DNA from: Streptomyces sp. NBC_00286
GTDB taxonomy: Bacteria; Actinomycetota; Actinomycetes; Streptomycetales; Streptomycetaceae
Direction: 5' to 3'
DNA length: 64,000 nucleotides
NCBI RefSeq assembly: GCF_036173125.1
Contig: NZ_CP108054.1
Span: 2,170,001-2,234,000 of the forward strand
The notes beneath the pieces were generated by a model. The model ran no database searches and was not told the origin of the DNA. It saw only the letters and a list, made by a program, of their open reading frames with translations. Positions within the stretch are counted from its first letter, which is position 1; the number at the start of each line of letters is the position of its first letter. Shown here piece after piece: positions 41,086-49,473 of the stretch. The translations under genes and the position numbers were made by a program.

Positions 41086-42272
41086 GGCTGGAAGACCAGG
41101 TCCCCTTCTTCCGCGTCGCCGGGGACCGGTTCAGGTGTGGCTGGCTCGGCCGGGTCGAGAAGGTCGTGGAGTTGGTCCACGTCCATCCCCAGGAGCGCGG
41201 CGAGGGGGCGGAGAGTGGTCTCGCCGTCGGCGTAGGCCTGGTAGAGGGATGCCACGAGGCGTACAGGGAATCGCTCGGCCGCCGCCCAGGCGAGCTGCCT
41301 CTGGAAGGCGTCCGTCGCACCCGCCAGCAGATGGCAGGTCTCCGTCGTCAGACCACGGAAGTGCGGCGCCGACTGCGCGTCGATCAGGCGGAGTTGGCTC
41401 AACCGTGCGGCCAGCGCGCTGGGCGAGACCTTGAAGGCCACGACCAGCTTGGCGAAGGCCTCGTCGGTGAGCTTGCTGTGCCGGTCGGCCACCTGCCGGA
41501 ACTGGTGCCGGACTTCAGGCTCGGGCATCAGCAGGTTCGAGGCGAAGACATTGGCCCGTACCTCCGTGAGGTCCTTCTGCCGGCCGGGTGCCACATGTGA
41601 CTCGACGACGAGGTCCTGGGCGTCGCGGGCCAGGATGTGGCCGAGTTCATGAGCCAGCGTGAACCTCTGCCGGGTCCAGGTCTCCGTGGGCCCGACGAGG
41701 ATGAGCCGGAAGGCATCCGTCTGCCAGGTGAGCCCGTCCACTCCGTCGGGCAGTCGTGTCACCGCGACGTCCACGCCGAACAGTTGGGCGCATTCCGTGA
41801 TCAGCGCATCGGTCTCGAGATCGGCCACGGTACGGGACTTGCCTGCCGCCGTCAGAACACCAACGGCATCCTGAGCGAGCTGTGTTCCCTGGTCCACAAA
41901 GCGTTTGAGATCGGAGCGCAGGGAGGGCAGTTGCGGCAGCTTCGACGGTCTCCCCAACAGCTCCAGCACCTCGTACGCCGCGGTGAAGCGGTCTGCGGCA
42001 TCACTCACGCGGTCCCGCCGGGGAGCCGACCCAGCGGTGGTACGCGCCGCGAACGACGGACGCAGCGGCTCGCGCCCCGTGAGCAGCCAGTCCACCGTCC
42101 TGCCGCCGGCCTCGGCGATCAGCGCCAGATCGAGCGAGCTGAATCGACGCACCCCAGCAAGGGACTTCGACAACTTGTCGGGGGTGAGCCCGACCTTCTC
42201 GGCGAACGCGGCCTGGCTGATGGAGGCTGCGTCCATGACCCTGCGCACACGGTCGATCACAGTCTCGTTCAT
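41082..42272 (-). CDS. XRE-family regulator fused to ImmA/IrrE metallopeptidase
   Basis: 396 residues from ATG 42272 (GGTGGG upstream; a longer frame to 42335 is not supported). Helix-turn-helix at about 16-50 (SISQAAFAEKVGLTPDKLSK with SLAGVRRFSS). ImmA/IrrE-type Zn-peptidase domain at about 150-260: RFTLAHELGHILARDA gives HELGH (208-212), and EVRANVFASNLLMP provides the third zinc ligand Glu237. ImmA-type proteases cleave or inactivate cognate repressors; here DNA-binding and protease functions are in one chain. Xre-COG2856 proteins are predicted antitoxins in the literature. The gene is followed, with a 4-base overlap, by a PIN-domain gene. Confidence 0.85.
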   Translation of the reverse strand: MNETVIDRVRRVMDAASISQAAFAEKVGLTPDKLSKSLAGVRRFSSLDLALIAEAGGRTVDWLLTGREPLRPSFAARTTAGSAPRRDRVSDAADRFTAAYEVLELLGRPSKLPQLPSLRSDLKRFVDQGTQLAQDAVGVLTAAGKSRTVADLETDALITECAQLFGVDVAVTRLPDGVDGLTWQTDAFRLILVGPTETWTRQRFTLAHELGHILARDAQDLVVESHVAPGRQKDLTEVRANVFASNLLMPEPEVRHQFRQVADRHSKLTDEAFAKLVVAFKVSPSALAARLSQLRLIDAQSAPHFRGLTTETCHLLAGATDAFQRQLAWAAAERFPVRLVASLYQAYADGETTLRPLAALLGMDVDQLHDLLDPAEPATPEPVPGDAEEGDLVFQP

Positions 42273-42341
42273 GCACCCACCGTAAACCACGTCTTGCGAA
42301 AATCGCAACGCGCCGACCAGGGCAGCCCCCCGCACACAGCA

Positions 42342-42380
42342 ACGTGGCCGGGATGCGCGATGCGCCCACCCCGGCCACGT
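42342..42380 (-). terminator. Hairpin terminator after MMPL gene
   Basis: ACGTGGCCGGG (42342-42352) pairs with CCCGGCCACGT (42370-42380), perfect over 11 bp, loop 17. On the minus strand it follows the MMPL stop (42418) and precedes the XRE-ImmA start. A 9-base repeat (GCGACTACC twice) lies beside it at about 42391-42408. Confidence 0.65.
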
Positions 42381-42417
42381 ACCGAACTCCGCGACTACCG
42401 CGACTACCGCGAGAAGG

Positions 42418-44694
42418 TCAGACCCTCACCTTCTCTCCCTCCACCGCCGGCGGAGACGGAGGCGGTGAGGCCACCGCGTCGCCGGGGGACTCGTCGTGGG
42501 TGAGGTCCGGGAGGCGGTTGAGCCACTTCGGGAAGTACCAGTTGCGTTCGCCGAGGAGGGCCATCGCCGCTGGGAGCAGGACGCCTCGGATGATCGTCGC
42601 GTCGATGAGGACCGCCGCCGCGAGGCCGACGCCCATCTGCTTCATGGACTGCATGGACAGCGTGCCGAAGATCGCGAAGACCGCGACCATGATGACGGCG
42701 GCGCTGGTGACGACACCGGCCGTGGTGACGACGCCGTGCTGGATGGCGTCCTTCGTGTCCCGGCCCCGCAGTCGCGCCTCGCGGATCCGGGAGACCACGA
42801 ACACGTGGTAGTCCATGGACAGGCCGAAGAGGATCACGAAGAGGAACAGCGGCAGCCAGGTGATGATGGCGCCCACGCCCTCCGCGCCGACCAGCGAGGC
42901 GCCCCAGCCGTGCTGGAAGACGCCGACGAGGATGCCGTAAGCCGCCCCGACCGAAAGGAGGTTGAGGACGATCGCGGTGATCGCGATCGTCACCGAGCGG
43001 AACGACAGCAGCATCAGCAGGAAGGCGAAGACCACGACGAAGGCGAAGACCGGGGCCACCGCGCCGCCGAGCTGGTCGTTGAAGTCCTTCGAGCCCGCGA
43101 CCTGACCGGTGACCGGCGCCTCGAGGCCGTCGACCTTGCCGAGCGTCGCCGGGCGCACCTCGTCGCGGATGGTCGTCAGGCTCTTCTCGGCCTTGTCCAG
43201 GTCCGAGCCGCCCACCAGAGGTACGTACACGAAGGCGACGTTCTTCTCGTCGTGCACCTTGACGTCGACCGGGCCGCGCGAGGCACCCGATTCCACCGCC
43301 TGCGTACGGAAGTCGGCGATCGCGGACTTCACCTCGGGCGAGTTGATGTCGTCGGCCTTGATGACCACCTCGGCCGGATCGGAACCGCCGGGGAAGGCCT
43401 CGTTGACCCGGTCGTACGTCGCCACGATGGGCAGCGAGTCGCCGAACTCCTGGTCCAGGGTGAGGTTCTGGGTCTTCATGCCGAGTGCGGGAGCCGCGAC
43501 GGCGAGCAGGGCACCGGCCGCGACGATGACCGAGAGTGCGGGCCGCGCCAGCACACCCTTGAGCACGGCCGTCCAGAAGCGGCTCTCACGGTTGCCACGC
43601 CCACGGTTGCGCCGCAGCTTGCTCTCCGGGTGCAGATACGGGATCCGCCCCTTCTCCACCCGCTCACCGAGCAGCGAGAGCAGCGCGGGCAGCACCGTCA
43701 CCGAGCCGACCATGGCGACCGCCACGACCATCAGCGAGGCCAGGCCCATGCCCTCGAACTCGGCGATCCCGGTGAAGAGCATGCCCGCCATCGCCACGCA
43801 CACCGTGACACCGGAGACGATGATGGCGCGGCCGCTGGTCGCCGCGGCGATCTGGAGCGCGGTCTGCGCGTCGCGTCCGGCCGCCCGCTCCTCGCGCTCG
43901 CGGCGCAGGTAGAACAGGCAGTAGTCGACGCCGACCGCGAGGCCCACCAGCAGCATCACGGAGCTGGCGGTGTCGCTCATGGGCATCACATGGCTGACGA
44001 TGCCCATCAGACCCATCGTCGCGATGATCGCGGTGATCGCGAGCGCCACCGGCACCAGCGCCGCCACCACCGCGCCGAACGCGACCAGCAGAATGCCGAG
44101 CGCCACCGGCACGGCGGAGTACTCGGCCTGCTTGAAGTCCTCGCCGAACGCATCGTCGAACGTCTTCATCATGCTGGCGCCGCCGATCTGCTCGATCGTC
44201 AGCGACTCATGGTCCTTCTGCACCTCTTCGACGGCCTTGAGTACGGGCTCCACGCGCTCGCCCGCGGTGTCCGCCTCGCCGCGCATGTCGAACTGCACGA
44301 GCGCGCTGCGGCCGTCCTTGGAGATGGTCTTCGTGTCGTACGGCGAGGTCACGGCGGTCACCTCGCCGGTCTTCTCGACCGCCTGCATCACGGCCGTGAC
44401 GGCGGCGCGGAAGTCCGCGTCCGTCGCCTTCGTGCCGGAGTCCTTGGCCTGGACGAGCACGGTCTCCCCCGCCGGCTCGTCGATGCCGGCCTCTTCGGCG
44501 ATGGTCGCCGCCCGGCTGGTCTCGCCGCTGATCTGCTCGCTGTTCTTGACCTCGACCGTGCCCGCCGCGGAGCCGAGCCCCATCGTCAGGACGACGAACA
44601 GCATCCAGATCCCGACGGCCGCCCAGCGGTGCCGGGCGCTCCAGCCGCCGGCCCGGGCTGCTATGCCCCGCACCCGTGTGTCTCCGTTCCCCAT
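42418..44694 (-). CDS. MMPL family transporter
   Basis: 758 residues from ATG 44694. Typical RND/MMPL layout: one N-terminal helix (WAAVGIWMLFVVLTMGLGSA, about 25-44), an external domain of about 140 residues, five helices, a cytosolic link, and a repeat of the same unit. Proton-relay Asp residues of MMPL proteins are seen in the MLLVGLAVGVDYCLFYLRRE (GVDY) and FVILFGLSMDYHVFVVSRIR (SMDYH) helices. It exports lipids or hydrophobic metabolites across the membrane using the proton gradient. No regulator is adjacent. The C-terminus ends in a short Pro/Ser-rich tail. Confidence 0.9.
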   Translation of the reverse strand: MGNGDTRVRGIAARAGGWSARHRWAAVGIWMLFVVLTMGLGSAAGTVEVKNSEQISGETSRAATIAEEAGIDEPAGETVLVQAKDSGTKATDADFRAAVTAVMQAVEKTGEVTAVTSPYDTKTISKDGRSALVQFDMRGEADTAGERVEPVLKAVEEVQKDHESLTIEQIGGASMMKTFDDAFGEDFKQAEYSAVPVALGILLVAFGAVVAALVPVALAITAIIATMGLMGIVSHVMPMSDTASSVMLLVGLAVGVDYCLFYLRREREERAAGRDAQTALQIAAATSGRAIIVSGVTVCVAMAGMLFTGIAEFEGMGLASLMVVAVAMVGSVTVLPALLSLLGERVEKGRIPYLHPESKLRRNRGRGNRESRFWTAVLKGVLARPALSVIVAAGALLAVAAPALGMKTQNLTLDQEFGDSLPIVATYDRVNEAFPGGSDPAEVVIKADDINSPEVKSAIADFRTQAVESGASRGPVDVKVHDEKNVAFVYVPLVGGSDLDKAEKSLTTIRDEVRPATLGKVDGLEAPVTGQVAGSKDFNDQLGGAVAPVFAFVVVFAFLLMLLSFRSVTIAITAIVLNLLSVGAAYGILVGVFQHGWGASLVGAEGVGAIITWLPLFLFVILFGLSMDYHVFVVSRIREARLRGRDTKDAIQHGVVTTAGVVTSAAVIMVAVFAIFGTLSMQSMKQMGVGLAAAVLIDATIIRGVLLPAAMALLGERNWYFPKWLNRLPDLTHDESPGDAVASPPPSPPAVEGEKVRV

Positions 44695-45129
44695 GACGGG
44701 CTTGCCCCCTTGTCTGTGGTGACGACCCCCTGCCGTCCCCATGGCTTTGTTTGAAGGTATGGGCGGGATAAGCGCATCTCGTCGTGCTGCCCGGTGAACT
44801 GACGGAGGATCGACTCCTCCGATCGGCCCCCGTGATATCAGCACCAAGGAGGAGGTGGCCCCTTACACCTAAATTGACTTCTCGGGGTTCGCGATCACGA
44901 CGTCCGGCCCGTCGGGCATCGCGTCCCTTCTGTCAGGCCTGAACCCCTTTGTTATTGCGAACACTTGTTGAATGTGTCACAGGTGTATGTAGGTGTTGAT
45001 CTGCGCGCGTCAATCAGACAGGGTTTCGTGCCAACCGCCGGGTAACTTTCCGTGCCCGGCGGCGAGTTTCCCCACACAAGCAAGTCCCCCCACAAATCCC
45101 CCCACAGAACCAAGAGGAGAACCCTCTCC
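44695..45129. other. 435-base region upstream of subtilase gene
   Basis: Divergent upstream DNA for MMPL (minus) and the subtilase (plus); no gene seen. An unusually AT-rich patch covers about 44940-45020. A weak promoter pair, TTGTTG (44965-44970) and TATGTA (44986-44991), with 15-base spacing lies there. A hairpin CCGCCGGG (45035-45042)/CCCGGCGG (45055-45062) follows, then two near-identical CCCCCACA-rich stretches, and a good ribosome site AGAGGAGAA before ATG 45130. Confidence 0.45.
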
Positions 45130-46338
45130 ATGGCAACAACCCAGCGTGCCCGCAGAACCAGGCTGATCGCGGCCATAGCCACCACCGCCACCGCGGTGGG
45201 CGTGACCGTCGTCGCCGGCACCACCGCCGGTGCGGCCCCTGTGGCCGAGGGCAAGGTCTACGGCCTCGACGCCAAGGGCGCCGTTTCCGGCAGCTACATC
45301 GTGCTGCTCGACGAGAAGGCCTCCAAGGGCGCCAAGAAGGACCTCGCCCAGGAGTACGGCGGTTCCCTGAAGCGCACGTACGCCTCGGCCGTCAACGGCT
45401 TCTCCGCGTCCGGGCTTTCGGAGACCGAGGCCAAGCGGCTGGCCGGCGATCCGTCGGTCGCCAAGGTGGTCCAGAACAAGAAGTTCCACATCGACGCCAC
45501 CCAGGCCAACCCGCCGTCCTGGGGCCTGGACCGCATCGACCAGACCGAGACCGCGGGCGACGGCGCCTACAACTACCCCGACAGCGCCGGCGAGGGCGTC
45601 ACCGCGTACGTCATCGACACCGGAGTCCGCGTCAGCCACAGCGACTTCGGCGGCCGTGCCACGGATGGCTTCGACGCGATCGACAACGACAACGTCGCGC
45701 AGGACGGCAACGGCCACGGCACGCATGTCGCGGGCACCATCGCGGGCGAGGCGCACGGCGTCGCGAAGAAGGCGAAGATCGTCGGCGTACGGGTGCTCGA
45801 CGACCAGGGCTCCGGCACCACGGAGCAGGTCGTCGCGGGCATCGACTGGGTCACCGCCAACGCCGAGGGCCCGTCCGTCGCCAACATGAGCCTCGGCGGC
45901 ACCGTCGACGAAGCCCTCGACGCGGCCGTGAAGAAGGCCATCGCGTCCGGCGTCACCTTCGCCGTCGCGGCGGGCAACGAGTCGGCCGACGCGAGCCAGG
46001 GCTCACCGGCCCGCGTCCCCGAGGCCATCACGGTCGCCTCCTCCACCGAGGACGACCAGCAGTCGGACTTCTCCAACTTCGGTTCCGCCGTGGACATCTA
46101 CGCCCCCGGCTCGGAGATCACCTCCGCCTGGAACACCGGCGACGACGCCACCAACACCATCTCCGGTACGTCCATGGCGACCCCGCACGTGGCGGGCGCC
46201 GCCGCCGTCTACCTGGCCGGCAACCCCGACGCCGACCCGGCGGCGGTCACCAAGGCGCTCTCCGACGGCGCGATCCCGGACACGATCTCCAACGCGTCCC
46301 CGGGCACGCCGAACAAGCTCCTGAAGATCGTCGAATAA
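45130..46338 (+). CDS. Secreted subtilisin-like serine protease (S8), propeptide-containing
   Basis: 402 residues from ATG 45130. Signal peptide: basic ARRTRL, then IAAIATTATAVGVTVVAGTT, cleavage near AGAAP. Inhibitor_I9 propeptide at about 55-120 (SYIVLLDEKASKG to VVQNKKFHID). The catalytic triad is complete: Asp in TAYVIDTGVRVSH, His in NGHGTHVAGTIAG, Ser in ISGTSMATPHVAGAA. The oxyanion Asn lies in AVAAGNESADASQ. Extracellular protease, activated by self-removal of the propeptide. No pre-peptidase C-terminal domain, so it is a compact subtilase of about 280 mature residues. It probably serves nutrient release or maturation of other secreted proteins. A hairpin at 46358-46396 follows. Confidence 0.93.
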   Translation: MATTQRARRTRLIAAIATTATAVGVTVVAGTTAGAAPVAEGKVYGLDAKGAVSGSYIVLLDEKASKGAKKDLAQEYGGSLKRTYASAVNGFSASGLSETEAKRLAGDPSVAKVVQNKKFHIDATQANPPSWGLDRIDQTETAGDGAYNYPDSAGEGVTAYVIDTGVRVSHSDFGGRATDGFDAIDNDNVAQDGNGHGTHVAGTIAGEAHGVAKKAKIVGVRVLDDQGSGTTEQVVAGIDWVTANAEGPSVANMSLGGTVDEALDAAVKKAIASGVTFAVAAGNESADASQGSPARVPEAITVASSTEDDQQSDFSNFGSAVDIYAPGSEITSAWNTGDDATNTISGTSMATPHVAGAAAVYLAGNPDADPAAVTKALSDGAIPDTISNASPGTPNKLLKIVE

Positions 46339-46357
46339 GCGAGTAACGTCTCCGACC

Positions 46358-46396
46358 GCGGCCGTCGTGCTCGCCCCCACGGGGCACGGCGGCCGC
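46358..46396 (+). terminator. Hairpin terminator after subtilase gene
   Basis: GCGGCCGTCGTGC (46358-46370) pairs with GCACGGCGGCCGC (46384-46396), with one G-U type mismatch, loop 13. Confidence 0.65.
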
Positions 46397-46399
46397 TTC

Positions 46400-46448
46400 G
46401 TCGTATGCGGATCTGTCGTGTTCGTCGTACGCGGATCTGTCGTGTGCG
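46400..46448. repeat. 24-bp direct repeat upstream of DUF1697 gene
   Basis: CGTATGCGGATCTGTCGTGT is followed immediately by CGTCGTACGCGGATCTGTCG with TGTG. Two near-perfect copies lie directly upstream of the -10 at 46456-46461, in the place of an upstream activator site. Confidence 0.5.
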
Positions 46449-46467
46449 GCGGTTCTATTGTGTGCGT

Positions 46468-47013
46468 ATGACGACGTATGCGGCGCTGTTGCGCGGGATC
46501 AACGTGGGCGGCAGCAAGAAGGTGCCGATGGCCGAACTGCGCACGCTGCTGCAGGGAGTCGGTTTCGGCGGGGTGAGCACGTACCTCCAGAGCGGCAACG
46601 CGATCTTCACCGCGGACGGCGGCGACGAGGACTCCCTCGCCGCCGACATCACCGCGGCCATCGAGAAGCAGTTCGGCTTCACCGTCGACGTCCTGGTCCG
46701 CGACCACGCGTATCTCCAGGCGGTGCTGGAGGCCTGCCCGTTCCCGGCGGCCGAACTCCAGCCCAAGCAGCTGCACATCACGTACTTCTCCGCGCCGGTC
46801 GCCCCCGAGCGCTTCGCGCCGATTGACCAACAGGCCTTCCTCCCCGAGGAGTTCCGCCTCGGCGACCGCTGCCTCTACCTGTACGTCCCTGATGGCCTCG
46901 GCCGCTCCAAGCTGGCCGAGGCCCTGTCGAAGCCGCGGCTGCTGAAGGGCCTGATCGCCACGAGCCGCAACTGGAACACTGTGGTCAAGCTTGCGGAGCT
47001 GACCCGGGCTTAG
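46468..47013 (+). CDS. DUF1697 domain-containing protein
   Basis: 181 residues from ATG 46468. Nearly the whole length matches DUF1697: YAALLRGINVGGSKKVPMAE with LRTLLQGVGF (about 4-32), TYLQSGNAIFTAD, VDVLVRDHAYLQAVLEACPF, and a C-terminal GRSKLAEALSKPRLLKGLIA with TSRNWNTVVKLAEL. A soluble alpha/beta protein of unknown function. TATTGT (46456-46461) ends 6 nt before ATG, and no Shine-Dalgarno is seen, so the mRNA is probably leaderless. Convergent with the glycosyltransferase gene, 7 bases apart. Confidence 0.87.
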   Translation: MTTYAALLRGINVGGSKKVPMAELRTLLQGVGFGGVSTYLQSGNAIFTADGGDEDSLAADITAAIEKQFGFTVDVLVRDHAYLQAVLEACPFPAAELQPKQLHITYFSAPVAPERFAPIDQQAFLPEEFRLGDRCLYLYVPDGLGRSKLAEALSKPRLLKGLIATSRNWNTVVKLAELTRA

Positions 47014-47020
47014 GGGTGGC

Positions 47021-48235
47021 TTAGGGGTTCCCCTGGGCCACAGCGAGTTCCGCCTCGATCAGGTCTGCCGCGCGCTTCGTACCGCCTTCGGCGGCCATCT
47101 GCTGCTGGATTTCCTTGAGTCGGCGCGCCACCTCCGGGTCGTCGGTCAGGGTGAGGACGGCCTCGCGCAGGGTCTCGGCTGTCGCCTCTTCAGTGGGCAC
47201 GTTGCGGGCGACGCCGAGGGACTGGAGCACGTCGGCGTTGCCGAACTGGTCGGCGGCCTGGGGCACGCAGACCATCGGCGTCCCGGTGGCCAGCCCCTCC
47301 TGACTGCCGCCCGCGCCCGCGTGGGTGATGAAGGCGTCGGCCTGCTTGAGGATCGCCAACTGGGGGACCCAGTCCCGTACTTCCACGTTGGCGGGGATCG
47401 CGCCGAGTTCGGCCGGGTCTACGTGCTTGCCGATCTGGAGCACCATGTGCCAGCCGGGCAGGTCGCCGAAGGCCTTGAGGCATTCGCGGTAGAAGCCGGG
47501 CTGCTTGGTGAAGGCGGAGCCGAGGGAGACGAGGAGTACCTTGTCCGCGCCGGCTGGCCGCTGCCAGTCACCCTGCGCCGAGCGGTTGCCCTGGCAGGCG
47601 CCGACGAAGGTGTAGCGGTTCTCGTCGACCCGGTCGGCGTTCCACTGAAGCGCCTTGGGGATGAGGACGAGCGAGCGGTCGGGCCGGCCGCCGAAGGAGT
47701 CGGGGTTCATGCCGATCCCGTTCTCGTCCAGCCAGGCCTGGAAGCGGGCGTAGTACGCCTTGCCGCGCTCGGTCTTCTTCGGCTCGGCCCACATGGGTTC
47801 GGCGACCTCCTCCTCGTAGCCGTCCCAGGCGACCATGTGCGGGGAGAGCGTGATCGCCTTGACGCCCCAGCGGTGGGCGAGGACACGGGCCGGGTAGGAA
47901 GCGGTGTCGTGCAGCACGAGGTCCGGCTCGTCGCCCTCGTACGCCTCGATGAGCTGCGGCAGGGCCTGGATCGCGTCGGTAAGGAACGGCTCCACATTGT
48001 CGAGAAGCGTGCTCCCCCATGCTTCGGGGTCGGCGTCGGGGCCGGGCAGCGTCGACTGCCAGAGCTTCGGCTCGGCACCGGTCTCGGCCACCTTCTCGGC
48101 GAAGGCGGGCGGAATCGCGTACGTCACGCGATGCCCGCGGGCCACGAGCTCCCGGATCACCTCGAGGCTCGGGTTCACGTGCCCGTGGGCGGCGATGGAG
48201 AACATGGCGATGTGGGCGGGGCGGGGTGTGGTCAT
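47021..48235 (-). CDS. mgt: Macrolide glycosyltransferase family protein (Mgt/OleD-like)
   Basis: 404 residues. GT-B glycosyltransferase, family 1: N-terminal [20 protein letters not shown] with the catalytic-type His (about 8-27), the acceptor-side [20 protein letters not shown], and the C-terminal donor site [20 protein letters not shown] with [20 protein letters not shown] and [12 protein letters not shown] (about 290-340). Length and motifs match Streptomyces Mgt/OleD, which inactivates macrolides by glucosylating the desosamine 2'-hydroxyl with UDP-glucose. Cytosolic. The start ATG 48235 lies 7 nt after a TACTGT -10, so the mRNA is leaderless. A 17-base palindrome sits inside the promoter. 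Confidence 0.85.
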   Translation of the reverse strand: MTTPRPAHIAMFSIAAHGHVNPSLEVIRELVARGHRVTYAIPPAFAEKVAETGAEPKLWQSTLPGPDADPEAWGSTLLDNVEPFLTDAIQALPQLIEAYEGDEPDLVLHDTASYPARVLAHRWGVKAITLSPHMVAWDGYEEEVAEPMWAEPKKTERGKAYYARFQAWLDENGIGMNPDSFGGRPDRSLVLIPKALQWNADRVDENRYTFVGACQGNRSAQGDWQRPAGADKVLLVSLGSAFTKQPGFYRECLKAFGDLPGWHMVLQIGKHVDPAELGAIPANVEVRDWVPQLAILKQADAFITHAGAGGSQEGLATGTPMVCVPQAADQFGNADVLQSLGVARNVPTEEATAETLREAVLTLTDDPEVARRLKEIQQQMAAEGGTKRAADLIEAELAVAQGNP

Positions 48236-48272
48236 GCCGGAGACAGTACGCGAGACGATACGTCTCGTGCAA
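48236..48272 (-). promoter_or_regulatory. mgt promoter with operator inside the spacer
   Basis: On the minus strand: TTGCAC (-35, 48267-48272), an 18-base spacer, TACTGT (-10, 48243-48248), 7 bases, then the ATG at 48235. The palindrome CGAGACGTATCGTCTCG (48251-48267) fills the spacer exactly: two perfect 7-bp arms around TAT. Such a position is classic for steric repression. The shape fits a TetR-like dimer. No such regulator gene is in the window. Confidence 0.65.
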
Positions 48273-48604
48273 TCTTTTTTCGGGCTCCCGTCCTATGGGG
48301 TGGCGGGATCCGATGAGGGCTCCCACCTGGGCGAATGCGACACTGGTCGGCGGATGGCGCGATCTCGACGTCGTACGCGGGCACGAGGCGCGTACGTGTC
48401 TGATGCCGGACTAGGTGGACTTCCCGAAGTCCGCTTCGGTACCGCGCCCCTTCAGGGGCGCGGGGCTGTGACATTTGCGGCTCCGCCGCGATGGGGCCCC
48501 CGCTCGAGCGCAGCCGAGAGTGGGGAAGCGACCAGCCACAACGAACCCGCAGTTTCGAACCGCACCCCCCAGCGGAGCGGACAGGCAGCCACGGGAGGCA
48601 AGTG
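48273..48604. other. Intergenic region upstream of phosphotransferase gene
   Basis: About 330 bases with no clear gene. A 33-codon frame at 48313-48414 (MRAPTWANATLVGGWRDLDV start) has no recognisable domain and no ribosome site. The second half is a copy of the dispersed repeat (48442-48583). Confidence 0.5.
48442..48583. repeat. Dispersed intergenic repeat, copy D
   Basis: Starts with the hairpin CCGCGCCCC (48442-48450) / GGGGCGCGG (48455-48463), then GGGGCTGTGACATTTGCGGC, TCCGCCGCGATGGG, the CTCGAGCGCAGCCGAGAGTG motif and GCGACCAGCCACAACGAACC, ending CGCAGTTTCGAACCGC with CAGCGGAGCGG. It is the most compact, best-conserved copy in the window. Confidence 0.8.
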
Positions 48605-49459
48605 ATGGACGAGGCACGAGCACGCGACGTGCTCGCCGACGCGGGACTCGGCCGAGGCGGCGCGGAGCTCCTCGCCCTGGGCGAGAACGCCGTGTTCGCC
48701 GCCGGCAGCCTGGTCGTCAAGGTAGGGCGCGACGCCGAACTCCTCGACCGGGCACGGCGTGAACTGGCCGTCGCGCACTGGCTCGCGGAGGCCGGCGTCC
48801 CCGCCGTACGGGCCGCCGAACCCGAGGCGCGCCTCGTGGCCGGCCACCCGGTGACGGTATGGCACCGGCTACCCGAGCCCATACGCCCCGCCGAGCCCCG
48901 CGATCTCGCCGAACTGCTCCGAAGGGTGCACGCCCTGCCCACCCCCGCCTTCGCCCTGCCGCGCCGCGAACTGCTGGGCGGCGTCGAGCGCTGGCTGCGG
49001 CTCGCGGGCGACGCGATCGACCCGGCGGACGCCGCGTATCTGCGCGAACGCCGCGACGGCTTCACGACCGCCGCCGCCGCGCTCACCCCGCATCTGCCCC
49101 CGGGCCCGATCCACGGCGACGCACTCCCGCGCAACGTCCACGTCGGCCCCGACGGCCCCGTCCTGGTCGACCTCGAAACGTTCTCCGCCGACCTGCGCGA
49201 ACACGACCTGGTGGTCATGGCCCTGTCCCGCGACCGCTACGGCCTCCCGGCCGAGGCGTACGACGCCTTCATCGACGCATACGGCTGGGACGTACGCGGC
49301 TGGGACGGCTGCGCCGTACTGCGCGGGGCACGTGAGACGGCCAGCTGCGCCTGGGTGGCCCAGCACGCACCGAGCAACCCGAAGGCACGGGAGGAGTTCG
49401 AGCGGCGGGTGGCTTCGCTGCGGGAGGGGGACGCGACCGTGCGCTGGTACTCGTTCTGA
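48605..49459 (+). CDS. Phosphotransferase (APH-like) family protein
   Basis: 284 residues from ATG 48605 (GGGAGGCAA upstream; GTG 48602 adds one codon). Kinase-like fold: LGENAVFAAGSLVVKVGRDA with the ATP-binding Lys (about 28-47), catalytic HGDALPRNVHVG (about 177-188), and metal-binding VLVDLETFSADLREHDLVVM (about 192-211). The HGD...N motif is canonical, unlike that of the phosphotransferase-like protein at 11727. A phosphate would be transferred from ATP to a small hydroxyl compound. The gene lies between the repeat copy D and a convergent LysR gene; substrate unknown. Confidence 0.82.
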   Translation: MDEARARDVLADAGLGRGGAELLALGENAVFAAGSLVVKVGRDAELLDRARRELAVAHWLAEAGVPAVRAAEPEARLVAGHPVTVWHRLPEPIRPAEPRDLAELLRRVHALPTPAFALPRRELLGGVERWLRLAGDAIDPADAAYLRERRDGFTTAAAALTPHLPPGPIHGDALPRNVHVGPDGPVLVDLETFSADLREHDLVVMALSRDRYGLPAEAYDAFIDAYGWDVRGWDGCAVLRGARETASCAWVAQHAPSNPKAREEFERRVASLREGDATVRWYSF

Positions 49460-49473
49460 GGGCCGGCTGAGGT

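Noticed and set aside
42496..44754. A 752-codon plus-strand frame opposite the MMPL gene
   Set aside because: Composition is His/Arg/Asp-rich and without domains; MMPL helices on the minus strand are clear.
48313..48414. A 33-codon gene before repeat copy D
   Set aside because: No ribosome site, no domain, and no context to support translation.
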